Shown here: positions 39,601 to 48,497 of the stretch, piece after piece
Position numbering within the stretch: the first letter of the stretch is position 1
Layout: each line of letters begins with the position of its first letter
Source: Micromonospora sp. HK10
GTDB lineage: Bacteria > Actinomycetota > Actinomycetes > Mycobacteriales > Micromonosporaceae
DNA length: 64,000 bases
NCBI RefSeq assembly: GCF_000982955.1
Contig: NZ_KQ058828.1
Location: 108,760 to 172,759, forward strand
Direction: 5' to 3'
Notes under the pieces: generated by a model
Told to the model about the DNA's origin: nothing
Seen by the model: only the letters and a program-made list of their open reading frames with translations
Database searches by the model: none
Made by a program: the position numbers and the translations under genes

Positions 39601-42600
39601 CGTGGCCGTCCTGCTGGTCGACGTACCGACCGGCGGCACTCCCACGCTGGCGCCGCTGCTGCGGCTGGCCGGCGCCGGCTTCACGGTCACCGGCGAGCAC
39701 GGCGCGCTGGTCGACACGCCGCTGGTGACGATCGGCACCGCGGGCCTGTTCGGGCTGGTCGACGTGGACCTCGACGGCCGGGTCCGGCCGGCCGGCCCGG
39801 TGCACGGGGCGCTGCAACTGCTCGCCCTCGGTCTCCCGCTGCTCCCGTCCGAGGGCGGCGACAACCCGGTCGCCGCGTCACTGCTCGCCGCCACCGGCGG
39901 CGACCCGACCCCGGCCAGCCCGCCGGTCGACCTCACCCTGGCCAGCGGCGACGACGGCTGGACCGTCCGGTTCGCCGGCGAGCCAGCCCTGCGCCTGCCG
40001 GTGCAGCAGGGATTCGGCCCGCTGTACCTGGACGAGGTCGCGCTGTCGTACGAGTCGGCGGCGCACCGGATCGGCGTCGGCGTGTCCGGCGACGTGTCCG
40101 TCGGCCCCCTGATCATCGGGCTGGACGACCTCACCGTACGGGTTCCGCTGGCCACCGCCGGCGACCCGGCGAGCTGGCTGGTCGACCTGGCCGGACTCGC
40201 CGTCGCGCTGGCCTCGGACGTGATCGGGGTCTCCGGCGGGCTGAAGAAGCTGCCGTTGCCCGGCGGCGACGTCGAGTACCTCGGGGCCCTGTCGGTGACG
40301 CTGGCCGGGCGCAACCTGACCGCGGTCGGCAGCTATTCCCAGCCGCACGACGAGTTGGGCGAGTACACGTCGCTGTTCGTGTTCCTCAGCGTGCCGATCC
40401 CGCTCGGCGGGCCGCCCTTCTTCTTCGTCCTCGGGCTGGCCGCCGGTGTCGGCTACAACCGGCGCCTGCTGGTCCCGGACGACCCCGCCGAGGTGCCGGC
40501 GTTCCCGCTGGTCGCCGCCGTCTCCGGGGACCTCGGCCTCGGCGACGACCCGGTGGCCGGGCTGCGGGCGATCGGCGCCGACCTGTCACCGGCCCGGGGC
40601 GCCTACTGGGGCGCGGCAGGGGTCCGGTTCACGACCTTCGGCCTCATCCAGGGCACGGCGCTGGCCTACGTCAGCCTGGACACGGGCGTCGAGATCGGGC
40701 TACTCGGCCTGCTCCAGCTCGCGCTGCCGTCCGTCGGGGCCGGCACCGTGCTGTCGGTCGAACTCGGCCTGGCCGCCAGCTACAGCACCATCGACCGGAT
40801 CATCTCGGTGCGCGCCGCACTGACCGCCGGCTCCTGGGTGTTCGGCAAGGACTGCCGGCTGACCGGCGGCTTCGCCTTCATGGCCTGGCTGGCCACGCCG
40901 GAGGTGCTGCTGAGCATCGGCGGCTACCACCCGCGATTCGCCGTCCCCGACCGCTACCCGCAGGTGGACCCGGTCGGCTTCGAGTGGACTCCCGGATCCG
41001 GCGTCAGCGTCAAGGGAGAGGCCTATTTCGCCCTGACCCACAGCGCCACGATGCTCGGCGGCAGCCTGGAGGCGTCCTACGACCGCGGCACGGTCCGGGC
41101 CTGGTTCGAGACCTCCGTCGACGTCATGGCCACCTGGGATCCGTTCACCTACCGGGCCGACCTGCACATCGGCGTCGGCGCCTCGCTGACCGTCCAGGCC
41201 TGCGTCCTGGTCTGCGTGCGGGTACGGATGAGCGTCGACGTCGGCGCCGACCTGCACATCGCCGGGCCGCCGCTGCGGGCGGTGGCCGGCGTCGACCTCG
41301 GCGTCACCTCGATCACCGTCGCGTTCGGCGACGAGGTGCCGCAGCCGTGGCTGAGCTGGGCGGAGGTCAGCCGCACCTATCTCGGCGGTGGCCGCGATGA
41401 TCAACCCGCCACGGTCACCAGCGTCACCGCCGGCCGGCTGGAGAGTACGGCGGCGACCGCGCCGGACGGGTCGGAAGCCGAGCCCTGGCTGGTCGGTACG
41501 ACCTTCACCCTGGTCGTGGACAGCGCCATGCCGTGCACCGGGCTGAAGATCGAAGACTCCGCTGTCGGCGAGCACCGCCCAGCCGGTGTGGTGACGCCAG
41601 CCGATGTGGACGTCGTACCGGCCGGACCCTACCTGGACACGGTCACGGCGGTGCTGTCCGTCGCGATCTCCAAACGCACGGTCGGCGACTGGGAGCCGGC
41701 CACCACCGACGTGGTCGACAGCCTCGAGGTCACCGGGAGGCAAGGTCACTTCCCGGCGGCGTTGTGGGAGCAGGGTCGAGCCGACGAGCCGGCCGCGGCG
41801 ATGCTGGCGGCGCTCGGCGGGGCCCAGCTCGTCGCCGGGTTGACCGTCACCGAGCACACCGGGGCCTTCGGCGACCACGCGACGGTTCCCCTGTCGACGC
41901 TGGTCGAGGAGCAGCCGACGTTACCGCTGCCGCTCGGGCCGGCCCGCGGGCCGACCTGGCCGGGCCGGATCGAGCCGCCCGTGCCGAAGCCGGTCCCGGG
42001 GCGGCGCCGGACGACCCAGCCGCGGCTGCTCGGGGTGGGACGACGACGCGCGGCGGGGACGCCGTGGTCCGGTCGTGGTGACCCCCGCGACGACCCACGG
42101 CGTGACGGGGACACCACGGCGGTGCGGCTCGATCCCGGCACGGCCGCCGTCTGGGACGTCCGTGACCTCCGGTTCGCCGACCTCGCCCTGGATCGCGAGG
42201 GTGGCGGGCTGCGCCTGATCGCGCTGACCGCCGGTGGCCGTCCACTCGACGACCGCGCCGTGCCCGCCGACGCCGACCTGGCCGCGCTGCTGCCGCCCCG
42301 CACCGCCCGGGTCGCCCTGTTGCCGGCCGGCGAGGCCGATCCGGAGCAGGACCGGGCGGCCGGCTGGCGGTTGCGCGACGAGTTGATCCGGGTCGGGCCG
42401 GGCACCTTCCTGGCCGGTGACGCCGTGGTGCTCACCGCGACCCCGGTGCCGCCCGCCGGCCGTTACCCCGGTGCGGTCGCCACGGTGCCGGCCGTCTCGG
42501 TGCTGGCCGGTCAGCCGGCCACCACCACGGTCGTCCACGGCCCCGGCGACGTGCTGGTCGTCAAGTGTTCCGTCGGCACCGACCCGGTGGTCGACGTCCG

Positions 42601-42862
42601 CGGTGGCGAGGCCGGCCGGCTCCGGCGTGTCCCGGCCGCCGACGGCGCCCTGCTGGTGGTCCCGGTCCGCCGTGCCGCCGGGCCGCTGCGCGTTCGGGTG
42701 TCCGGCGCGGGGACGGCCGCCGTGCTGGTTGTCGACGGTGGAGCGCCGGCCTGGGTCGACCGGTTGACCGACCGGCCCGGGCTGCCCCGTCCGGGTGGTA
42801 CCGACGGCAGTGCCGTCCGCGTCAAGCTGCGTTCCCGCATCCCGCAAGGGAGACCGACATGA
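33641..42862 (+). CDS. Giant 3073-residue protein with lipase-like motif and DUF6603-like region
   Basis: One uninterrupted frame of 9.2 kb. There is no signal peptide. Residues 1-950 and about 1200-2120 consist of Gly/Ala/Pro-rich beta segments with repeated phrases such as LTxxLGGLVGGGPLTLP. Around 1000-1150 is a likely alpha/beta-hydrolase insertion, with VDDVILAAHSWAGLVACDW (candidate nucleophile Ser1043, a variant of GHSxG) and LVTLGTPFRDP. Residues about 2123-2565 resemble DUF6603: LYLDEVALSYESAAHRIGVG, then long amphipathic beta strands ending DLGVTSITVAFGDEVPQPW. The last 500 residues are an unassigned beta-rich tail. The stop overlaps the next start (ATGA). Function unknown; a surface-exposed, cargo or effector-like scaffold is possible. 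Confidence 0.85.
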   Translation: MTELTVTGDLGPVAEALGTAIGVLRPAASGLELDAGFFAAPGDRIGRMLADPEQRAATVRALALLVPPEDIDGVAHHRLVDSGGVTVSITTVNTGGSVVVGLALVLGAESGTLELAVPLLSGSGSRVTAVAGTGEHPVTVTLSSHAADGTGLAVRAGLAGPDLGADSTVTVIVSPAGGDPVTLDPAAGTAPAEAIRALIAPLAGPPLAGVLGLTGGVPPLPLAPSTDASSAWRGWLSDLLTGPEPPVLQWSADLLALLGGRPLPAGSSAPAPGEPLDLTVRRPGGGAPGLGLRIGVEDGPRATAAVRTWFDGPAGTLTAEAALAGIPLAGTAPATVGGSCSVTVTTPGRLWPPAGGHDTELRVGTLVAGLAHGPGGVVPVLALDDVHLALPGSGAVAVDHLDLTSANLVESVTGAIADVVAGGLGRSVPATALLRLLGLAPPPGVPPVDAGLLATQPGQALTDWYAALRESAAGWAPVAACGWALLGGAPPGDDLDAVVVSGAGTPADPWRVPLDHLPAGSFAEPMAWCVWDGGEAGGPPRLCAGLRVAASVTVAPGAPAVEADLLVELLGVDVAPAGAAAPRLLSSVHATVRAAPGALPPVGDTVLTVGPMEVAVDWTAGSPLTVRSTVGGVTAGDARLDAIEFPGPVPSPGEPDLGLADGNAAALWTVARTLVGAATSAIGGAGRLATVLAGAPDGPLPVDLPDPDDVRSAVGDPAGLVGGWLAGMAVDEDGVSAAGRPHLLGLLAWLRALLTRRLTGAPGRAVDPAADDTGGSGTADTPWCTPLHEADQPAVELLTWISGDGPPTTWGPSASAVLFPVQPTTYDAAGTVETGDEPVELEDLWAYGPSDLIPDGSDIVTAARALSAAGGIDPRRLAGLNGGSIDRLASVLSDADGVLHAGAAAPPPGWTTATPVPASHWDLVAHPDAVSVAAAHLPSAVDGVDPAGWTLIAVDAALTDPGDWNPLAEALGLGPPLPVTLRVPGVEPTLVDLGGLTPSPAYVVDLGDAATATSSELAARLAHAVDGIRAARGVDDVILAAHSWAGLVACDWVRTAPAGVLGLVTLGTPFRDPTVDDDTAGAPGPAGALVDPDLAGTVHALRALFAGPSVLGPHGYVLRRLAGTVTGWRTGAPGEPPVPREPLTPMLARAGEDRATPPEVPALAIRGALPGDVRRDLGRALWRLGPAGRAPGPIRQGVRVELDLGPAAADEASVALTVRLDTTSDGAAVEVRAELGDPAGWLVGGPLGGPERVRWAEFVARRDGTGTRLDLLMYDTAQAGVTAPVVGLADPTGPALAAAVLTELGVQAERGGRAGVLVELLTALDLVAGAGAELALLPDGIAMLQDDRAFGGVLAAVLDRPGGAAGLRRDTSSPDGRGPWRYHHPALPVELVVTPADVTLTTTGPGLPAGQDGLLTGTARVTLPEPTGRIGWELTAGDTVLTKEADGGAVRLRGPGLEPAATLLPPDPDLLDRLAGPAAVTFAAAALGAGLGLVRGGGPMPWLGGFLRDPGAELSRRLGGDGAGPPDAGMVGALLTELGGLVGGGPLTLPGGLALYARPGPGGTLRIGLAGDGPLELAGQGAAATTLDADLWLDVDATRTATPGGTLRLHLPLPDGPWGAVDVLLGTGPDGATLAVTPDALGATIGLLPAVSGLDALLGGGARLLLTAVLDELADRLPDSPARTAALGVAAAFGLYDPVTGRFDSARLAGLGADLTGAPPDLPTARRRADALAAVARLLAPAATASSVDGVAQLTATLDGGGRLTIGTDLATGPATVRAGLAGATAGAASLDLDVSAAGSSLSLAGALDLGRGLVLRPLLTAESLPSHQAGTVTLDLLGDATVVLPLAPHPVPPTAAQQRRLATHLAVPLAVRALFDTAHLEDPLWSGGPNAGDLLVAAGLARRRGGILTVAATPDLATVLGGPLRLVAGASVPIAEGLELALTRDGTRYGPSLRGTLALTAGGPPVTLHLGMPAEVPTAWDGADAGVAVLLVDVPTGGTPTLAPLLRLAGAGFTVTGEHGALVDTPLVTIGTAGLFGLVDVDLDGRVRPAGPVHGALQLLALGLPLLPSEGGDNPVAASLLAATGGDPTPASPPVDLTLASGDDGWTVRFAGEPALRLPVQQGFGPLYLDEVALSYESAAHRIGVGVSGDVSVGPLIIGLDDLTVRVPLATAGDPASWLVDLAGLAVALASDVIGVSGGLKKLPLPGGDVEYLGALSVTLAGRNLTAVGSYSQPHDELGEYTSLFVFLSVPIPLGGPPFFFVLGLAAGVGYNRRLLVPDDPAEVPAFPLVAAVSGDLGLGDDPVAGLRAIGADLSPARGAYWGAAGVRFTTFGLIQGTALAYVSLDTGVEIGLLGLLQLALPSVGAGTVLSVELGLAASYSTIDRIISVRAALTAGSWVFGKDCRLTGGFAFMAWLATPEVLLSIGGYHPRFAVPDRYPQVDPVGFEWTPGSGVSVKGEAYFALTHSATMLGGSLEASYDRGTVRAWFETSVDVMATWDPFTYRADLHIGVGASLTVQACVLVCVRVRMSVDVGADLHIAGPPLRAVAGVDLGVTSITVAFGDEVPQPWLSWAEVSRTYLGGGRDDQPATVTSVTAGRLESTAATAPDGSEAEPWLVGTTFTLVVDSAMPCTGLKIEDSAVGEHRPAGVVTPADVDVVPAGPYLDTVTAVLSVAISKRTVGDWEPATTDVVDSLEVTGRQGHFPAALWEQGRADEPAAAMLAALGGAQLVAGLTVTEHTGAFGDHATVPLSTLVEEQPTLPLPLGPARGPTWPGRIEPPVPKPVPGRRRTTQPRLLGVGRRRAAGTPWSGRGDPRDDPRRDGDTTAVRLDPGTAAVWDVRDLRFADLALDREGGGLRLIALTAGGRPLDDRAVPADADLAALLPPRTARVALLPAGEADPEQDRAAGWRLRDELIRVGPGTFLAGDAVVLTATPVPPAGRYPGAVATVPAVSVLAGQPATTTVVHGPGDVLVVKCSVGTDPVVDVRGGEAGRLRRVPAADGALLVVPVRRAAGPLRVRVSGAGTAAVLVVDGGAPAWVDRLTDRPGLPRPGGTDGSAVRVKLRSRIPQGRPT

Positions 42863-44007
42863 CCGAGACCCTCCCGATCGGGAGCATCCGCCTGTACGAC
42901 AGCGTGGTGCCCGACATCACGGCCGGTGTCTACCGGGTGCGCTCGTCGCTGGCCGTCGCATCAGCCGATGACGCGCTGGCTGCCCCGCCGGTGCACGACG
43001 CCTTCATGGAGGTGGCCGGCCCGCGGTTCGCCCTGTCACCGTCCGATGTGGCGGCCGTCCACCCGGCGCCCGGCTCGATCGGCGCATACGGCCAGCGGCT
43101 GCCGCACATCGCGCTGACCCGCCGCACACTGCCATGGGAACGCCGGTTCACCGACGGCACACCGTGGCTGGTCCTGCTCGTGGTCCGCCCCGACGAGGCC
43201 ACCGTGCTGGCCCCGCGCCCCCTGCGCGAGGCCGTCGGGGAGCAGCACTTCGCCACCCTCGCGGCGGCTGGCGACATCGACGGCGACGGGCCGGACGTCG
43301 CCGTCCTGCTCGCCACCGATCCGATCACCCAGGCCGGGCTCCTGCCGGTGAAGGCCGATGTCGGCCTGCTCAGCCACGTCCGGCAGGTGAACGTGGCCGA
43401 CACCGAGCTGGCGATGGGCGACGACGACGGCTGGTTCGCGGTCGTCGTGGCGAACCGGCTGCCGACCGAGCCCGGTCCGTACACCGCCTGCCTGATCTCG
43501 CTGGAGGGCCGGGAGGAACTGCTGTCGGCCTCGGCCGCCACGCCGACCCCGTTCGTCGTGCTGCACTCGTGGGAGTTCGAGGTGGGCGCCGGGGGGCTGT
43601 TCGAGGTGATCGCGCGCGGGCTCGACGTCGACGCGCTGGCACTGCCCGGCGGCGCCGACCCACCCGTACCGATCCGGCGGGTGGACCACGACGGGCACCC
43701 GCACACCGCCACCTACCGCGGTCCGTTGCGCGCCGGGCCGGTCGACCCGGCGCGGCCACCCCGCACCGACGACGTGGGACGGGCCGCGGCCGCCGAGCTG
43801 GGCCGGTTGCTCGGCGGGGCGGACGGCCGGTTCCTGCAGGAGGTGGTCGGCTGGCACCGCGACATCGACCGAGCCGAGATCGCGGCGGTCAACCGGGCCG
43901 GCGTGGACGCTCAGCCACCGACCGGCCCGGCCCGGGTGCACGAGCTCCTGCGCCCGCGCCGCGCCGATCCGGCCCGGATCCCCGACGGCGTCCGGGAACC
44001 GCGATGA
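42859..44007 (+). CDS. Hypothetical protein of the giant-protein operon (382 aa)
   Basis: 382 residues, soluble, unrecognised. It starts LPIGSIRLYDSVVPDITAGV and has regularly alternating beta segments in the first 250 residues (HIALTRRTLPWERRF, PWLVLLVVRPDEATVLAPR), then a helical end (AAAAELGRLLGGADGRFLQEV, HRDIDRAEIAAVNRAG). AGGGAGA lies upstream of ATG 42859, which overlaps the giant gene's stop, and its own stop overlaps the next start. The chain of four-base overlaps suggests fixed stoichiometry of products that act together. Confidence 0.75.
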   Translation: MTETLPIGSIRLYDSVVPDITAGVYRVRSSLAVASADDALAAPPVHDAFMEVAGPRFALSPSDVAAVHPAPGSIGAYGQRLPHIALTRRTLPWERRFTDGTPWLVLLVVRPDEATVLAPRPLREAVGEQHFATLAAAGDIDGDGPDVAVLLATDPITQAGLLPVKADVGLLSHVRQVNVADTELAMGDDDGWFAVVVANRLPTEPGPYTACLISLEGREELLSASAATPTPFVVLHSWEFEVGAGGLFEVIARGLDVDALALPGGADPPVPIRRVDHDGHPHTATYRGPLRAGPVDPARPPRTDDVGRAAAAELGRLLGGADGRFLQEVVGWHRDIDRAEIAAVNRAGVDAQPPTGPARVHELLRPRRADPARIPDGVREPR

Positions 44008-44984
44008 AGGCGCTGGTCACCGGCGGGCAGCTGCTCGACACGCTGGCCACCGCGCACCAGACCGGATTGGTGCCGACGACCGTGGTGGGCGCACCGACGG
44101 ATTATGTGTCGTCCCGCGTCGCGGCCTGGCGGCTGCTGCACGACATCCCGTACGCGTATCTGGTCCCGGACGACACGATGCTGCCGGCCGAGTCGATCCG
44201 TTTCTTCCACGTCGACCCGGCCTGGCTCGACGCGCTCACCGAGGCCGCGCTGGGGCTGGGCGCCGATCCGCCGACCTGGCAGACGCGGGCACCGCGGGTC
44301 CTGCCGGCCACCCGCCGGTCCGTGCTCGGGTCGATGCGCCTGGTGCGGGACGTGCGCCGTGGACGGATCGTGGTCGGCGACGGCCCGAGCGACCTGCCGT
44401 GGCCACCGCCGGCCGGGCCACGGGACGAACCCGTCGAGGACCCGCCGGTCACCGGGTTCCTGCTGCGGTCGGCCCTGGTTTCGCGGTGGCCTGGGCTGCA
44501 GGTCCGGGCCTGGACCACGGCCGCGGTGCCGTCCGGCGCCGACCCGGCCGAGCACGCGGCCGAGCACCCCGAGAGGGTGGTGCCGATCCTGCGCCTGGAG
44601 CGGCTGTCGCCCGGTGTGCTGATCGCGCTGTTCGGCGGCGTACCCCGGCTGGTCTGGCTGGAGGAACCCCATCACGGCGTCCAGCTCGGCGTCGACGTGG
44701 CCGCCGCGGTTCCGCACCTCCCGGCCGGGTCGCGGACCGGGGCCGGCCGGGAGATCCAGCGACCGCACAGCGTCGCGGTGCGCGACGAGCAGGGCCGGCC
44801 GACCGGCCAGGTGGTGTCGGTGCCGATGCGGGCCGGCGCGCGGCCCGGTGTGGTGGATGTCCAGAAGCTGGCTGCGGCGCTCGACGCCGCCCGACCGCTC
44901 CCGGCGCCCCGCGGGGGCGCCGGGATGAGCCTGGCGCTGCTGCAGCCACCCGCCCGGCAGCGCTTCGCCGGGGGTGCCAGATGA
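44004..44984 (+). CDS. Hypothetical protein of the giant-protein operon (326 aa)
   Basis: 326 residues, no signal, no membrane helix, no family I know. The N-terminus KALVTGGQLLDTLATAHQTG resembles a nucleotide-binding start only superficially (no GxxGxxG). The middle has TGFLLRSALVSRWPGLQVRAW and ERVVPILRLERLSPGVLIALFGGVPRLVWLEEPHHG, which read as a globular core. ATG 44004 overlaps the preceding stop and the stop at 44984 overlaps the next ATG. Confidence 0.75.
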   Translation: MKALVTGGQLLDTLATAHQTGLVPTTVVGAPTDYVSSRVAAWRLLHDIPYAYLVPDDTMLPAESIRFFHVDPAWLDALTEAALGLGADPPTWQTRAPRVLPATRRSVLGSMRLVRDVRRGRIVVGDGPSDLPWPPPAGPRDEPVEDPPVTGFLLRSALVSRWPGLQVRAWTTAAVPSGADPAEHAAEHPERVVPILRLERLSPGVLIALFGGVPRLVWLEEPHHGVQLGVDVAAAVPHLPAGSRTGAGREIQRPHSVAVRDEQGRPTGQVVSVPMRAGARPGVVDVQKLAAALDAARPLPAPRGGAGMSLALLQPPARQRFAGGAR

Positions 44985-47900
44985 GCCGCCTGCTGGTCCC
45001 CGTGCAGCTCGACGTGCTGGTGGTCCGCGACGAGCGCGAACGCTGGGCGGCCACGGCGATGACGCAGCCGGTCGCCGGCGCCGGAGGACCGCGCCGGCAA
45101 CGGCTCGCCCCGGAGCCGTTCACCGAGCTCGCCGACGGCCGGCCGCCCGGCGCCCACCTGCACTGGGCCGTGCCCGACGCGCTGACCCGGGCCGGCCGGG
45201 ACGCCGTCGAACCGGTGTTCCCGGTATTGCCGGACCGGTGGCTGGTGGTCCGGCTCAGCGGCCCCGCCACCGCGCCGACCCGTACGGTGCGAACCTGGCT
45301 GCTACCGCCGGGGAGCGGACCCGGCCTGCCCGGGCCGGGACTGCCCGACATCGAGCTGCCGGACCTGACGCCGCCGCTGACCGCACTCGGTCCGGGCGAC
45401 CCGGCCTGGACGGCCGCGTACGACAACGTGCTCGGGCGGTTCGCGCTCTACGACGACCTGCTCGACGTCGGCCGCGCCGCGCAGTCGATCGCCTACCTGG
45501 TCTGCGGCTGGTACGGCCGGGCCGGCGCCGACCCGTTGACCGGGGTGGACGAGGCCCGCTTCTGGACGTTGCTGGAGGAGTTCGGGTGGAGCCTCGATCG
45601 GCGGTCCTCCGGTGCCGATCCGGTGCCGACATCCTGTCTGTTCCACGGTTCGGCGGTCGCCATCGGCTGGCCGCTGCCGCGCTGGCCGGGCGGCGGTGAC
45701 CTCGGGGCCGAGGCCGAAGCCCGGCCGGCGCCGGCGGAGGTCGTGGTCGCGGTGGGCGACACGACGGCCGCGGCGGTGGCGACGCTGGCGCTGACCGCCG
45801 AGGACGGTACGGCGGGCGGGCGCCGTGACCGGGACGAGGCGTCCGGCGTTGCGGGCGGCCCGCTGGTACACCGGCTGACCGAGAGTGCCCTGCTCGGCAC
45901 CCCCGACCGCCTCGATCTCCCGGACTGGCCGGCCCGACTGGACGCGGCGCTGCACCGGGCCCGGTTCGGTCACCGCCCGGGGCGCCCGGTGACGGAGGTG
46001 GTGTGGCAGCCGTCGCCGCCCTCCGCCCCCGTGGTCGGCGGCCCTGGTCCGGACGGCCCCGGCTTTCCCGGGCCGGTGCCGATCCCGGCGCCGCACGGAC
46101 GGCTGGTCGAGGTCCGCCGGCCCGGACCGCGTACCTGGCACGCCAAGGATCCCGTGGTCGTGCTGCAGGGGGCGGGCCGGGGATTCCGGCACGGTGGCGA
46201 CGGCCGATTCACCCCGACCGGGCACCTGGTCTGCCGGACCACCGTCACGGTGCTCGGCGTCGGCATCCCGCCGAAGCTTGGCCTCGGCGCCGAGGCGCTC
46301 CCGGACGACCCGCTGGCCGGCCTGCCGGTGCCGGCGCCGGACTGCGCCAACCTGCTCGTCGAGCTGGCGGCGACCGACCCTGGCTCGGCCCCGGACCTCG
46401 CGTCGGCGCCACCGGGCCGACCGAGCCCGCTGGCCGCGGCCAGGGCCCGGCTGTGGCTGCTCCGCGACCCCGACGCGCTGCCGAGCGGCGGCCTGACCGG
46501 TGTGACGGTGGTGGGCGCGCTGCCGTCGCCCCTGGCGCTGACCCCGCCCGGCCGCCCGTGGGCGCCGTTCCGGCTCGACTGGTCGCTCGGGTACCTCCCC
46601 TCACCGGCCGGAGTGCACGACTGGAGGCTCGATGACCTCGACTTCGTGCCGGCCGGTGCGGCGCCAGCCGCCAAGCCGACCCATCTGCTCACCGGGTCGA
46701 CGGTCCTGACCGCGCACGCCGCCACGATGGCCGAGCAGGACACGCCGCTGGATCTGCTGTCCGGTTCCCTGGCGGACCTGGCCGCCCGCCTGCGCGGCGA
46801 CCCGCTGGATCCGGTCGTCCGCGAGCGGGGAAGCCCGGTGGCCGACCCGCCGGCGCCGGCCGCCCCGGAGGACTTCGTCGCGGTGCGGGCCGGCGCCCTG
46901 CGGCTGCTGCGGCTGCGGGTGGTGGACGGCTGGGGGCGTTTCGTCGACCTGGTCCCCGGCCCGGCCCCGGTCGTGCCCAGCCCCGGTGTCCAGTCTCCCG
47001 GCCCGCCCGACCTGCTGGCGTTTCCGCCCCGGTTCACCGCGCCGGCCCGGGTATCGATGCGGTTCACCGACGGTGCCGGTGGGACGGCCGAGGCGGTCGA
47101 CGGCACGACTCCGATCGCGGGTTACCTGCTGGCCAGTCCGCTGGACGGCAGCGTCGAGCTGTTCGACGCGGACGGCGGTGGCCTCGGCAGGCTGCGGCCC
47201 GACCCGGTCGCCGGGACGGTCTGGGAGGCGGAGCCGGGCACCGCGGCCCAGGTGGGTGGTGGGCCGGACCGTGACGTGCCGAACACGGTGCTGGCCGCCG
47301 TGGCCGATCGGGTGCTGGCCGCCGACCGGGGGCTGCGTGCGTTGCCGGCCCACCTGCGTACGCTCCCCGCTCTGGAAGCGCTGCGACGCGTTCTCGACGT
47401 CACTCGGATGACCGTGGACGAGGTGGGCGCGGCCGGCACCGAACACCTCGGGCTGCTCCTCGGGCATCCGGTCGCGGTGGTCCGGGCCCGGCTCGCCGTG
47501 GAGGTGGAGGATCCGCGCCGGCCTCCCGCACTGGCCGTCACGGCGCTTCCCGTCCGGCTCGGCGTCCTCGGTCACCTGCAGGACGGCCTGCTCGGTGCCT
47601 TCGTCGCCGACGAGCACGGACGCCTGCTGGTGGTCGACCCGGCGGTGGCCGACCTGGCCGGGGACGGCGCCACGCTACCCGCCTACGTGAACCCCTCCGC
47701 CACGTTCACGGTGCAGCCGGGATCGCCGGTGATGCTGACCCTGCTGATGGTGCCCGGCTCGCGGGTGCACGTGACGACCGGACTGCTGCCCCGCAAGGCG
47801 GTCGCGCTGGAACGGTCCTGGACCGCCCCCGCCCTGGCCCGGATCTCACCGACCGTCCGGCGTGGCCCCGTCCTCCGCGATCCGGCCGTGACGCGGCTGC

Positions 47901-48358
47901 CGGTTCCCGGCCGGGTCCGCGGGTCGTGGTCCTGGCACCGGCGAGCCGATCCGTGGACGTGGATCAGCGACGAGGTGGTGCCGGCGACCGCCGAGGCGTT
48001 GCCGCCGACCGGGCCGCTGGAAGCCAGCGACGGCTGGTTGCGGCTGAACCGCGGACCGGATCCCGACTACCCGGCACTCCCGCTGGACGTCACGTGTGTC
48101 CGGACCACTCTGATTGACGGCGTCCGGACGGTGGTCGCCGTCGGCGTGAACAATGCGGACGGCAGCCACGTACGGGTGCCGGTCGCCCAGGCGGCCGGAC
48201 TGTTGGAGGTTCGCCGGCTCGGGCTCCGGGCCCGGCGTCCGTCCGGGCCGCCGGTGCCGGTGCGGGTGATCCGGCGGGCCGACGGCTCCCGATCGCTGCG
48301 GGCGGTGCAGGACGGCGTGGACGCCCTGCTCGCCCTGCCGGAGTGCCGGGACGGCTAG
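44981..48358 (+). CDS. Large hypothetical protein, last gene of the giant-protein operon (1125 aa)
   Basis: 1125 residues, unrecognised. The N-terminus SRLLVPVQLDVLVVRDERER is followed by PPGAHLHWAVPDALTRA, an aromatic-rich conserved-looking stretch, and later IAYLVCGWYGRAGADPLTG. The rest alternates beta-rich blocks with proline/glycine linkers; the C-terminal quarter holds TFTVQPGSPVMLTLLMVPGS and PSGPPVPVRVIRRADGSRS. No catalytic triad or metal site stands out. ATG 44981 overlaps the upstream stop. After the stop at 48358 there is a 139-nt gap to the next, unrelated-looking gene, which marks the end of the operon. Confidence 0.75.
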   Translation: MSRLLVPVQLDVLVVRDERERWAATAMTQPVAGAGGPRRQRLAPEPFTELADGRPPGAHLHWAVPDALTRAGRDAVEPVFPVLPDRWLVVRLSGPATAPTRTVRTWLLPPGSGPGLPGPGLPDIELPDLTPPLTALGPGDPAWTAAYDNVLGRFALYDDLLDVGRAAQSIAYLVCGWYGRAGADPLTGVDEARFWTLLEEFGWSLDRRSSGADPVPTSCLFHGSAVAIGWPLPRWPGGGDLGAEAEARPAPAEVVVAVGDTTAAAVATLALTAEDGTAGGRRDRDEASGVAGGPLVHRLTESALLGTPDRLDLPDWPARLDAALHRARFGHRPGRPVTEVVWQPSPPSAPVVGGPGPDGPGFPGPVPIPAPHGRLVEVRRPGPRTWHAKDPVVVLQGAGRGFRHGGDGRFTPTGHLVCRTTVTVLGVGIPPKLGLGAEALPDDPLAGLPVPAPDCANLLVELAATDPGSAPDLASAPPGRPSPLAAARARLWLLRDPDALPSGGLTGVTVVGALPSPLALTPPGRPWAPFRLDWSLGYLPSPAGVHDWRLDDLDFVPAGAAPAAKPTHLLTGSTVLTAHAATMAEQDTPLDLLSGSLADLAARLRGDPLDPVVRERGSPVADPPAPAAPEDFVAVRAGALRLLRLRVVDGWGRFVDLVPGPAPVVPSPGVQSPGPPDLLAFPPRFTAPARVSMRFTDGAGGTAEAVDGTTPIAGYLLASPLDGSVELFDADGGGLGRLRPDPVAGTVWEAEPGTAAQVGGGPDRDVPNTVLAAVADRVLAADRGLRALPAHLRTLPALEALRRVLDVTRMTVDEVGAAGTEHLGLLLGHPVAVVRARLAVEVEDPRRPPALAVTALPVRLGVLGHLQDGLLGAFVADEHGRLLVVDPAVADLAGDGATLPAYVNPSATFTVQPGSPVMLTLLMVPGSRVHVTTGLLPRKAVALERSWTAPALARISPTVRRGPVLRDPAVTRLPVPGRVRGSWSWHRRADPWTWISDEVVPATAEALPPTGPLEASDGWLRLNRGPDPDYPALPLDVTCVRTTLIDGVRTVVAVGVNNADGSHVRVPVAQAAGLLEVRRLGLRARRPSGPPVPVRVIRRADGSRSLRAVQDGVDALLALPECRDG

Positions 48359-48497
48359 GGCGCGTCCTGCCGTTGGGAGTTCGTGTCGGAGGCCCCGACG
48401 GCGGCCTGACAACCATGATTGTCATTGACGGTGAGCTGCAACTGGGCGGGTCGCACGGGCAGGCCCCTTGGCGCCCGGCAGACATAGACTCCCCGCC

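Noticed and set aside
35504..39817. 1437-codon open frame on the minus strand opposite the giant gene
   Set aside because: Antisense frames stay open by chance in very GC-rich genes; its translation is low-complexity Arg/Gly/Gln and it has no ribosome binding site, whereas the plus frame has normal codon bias.
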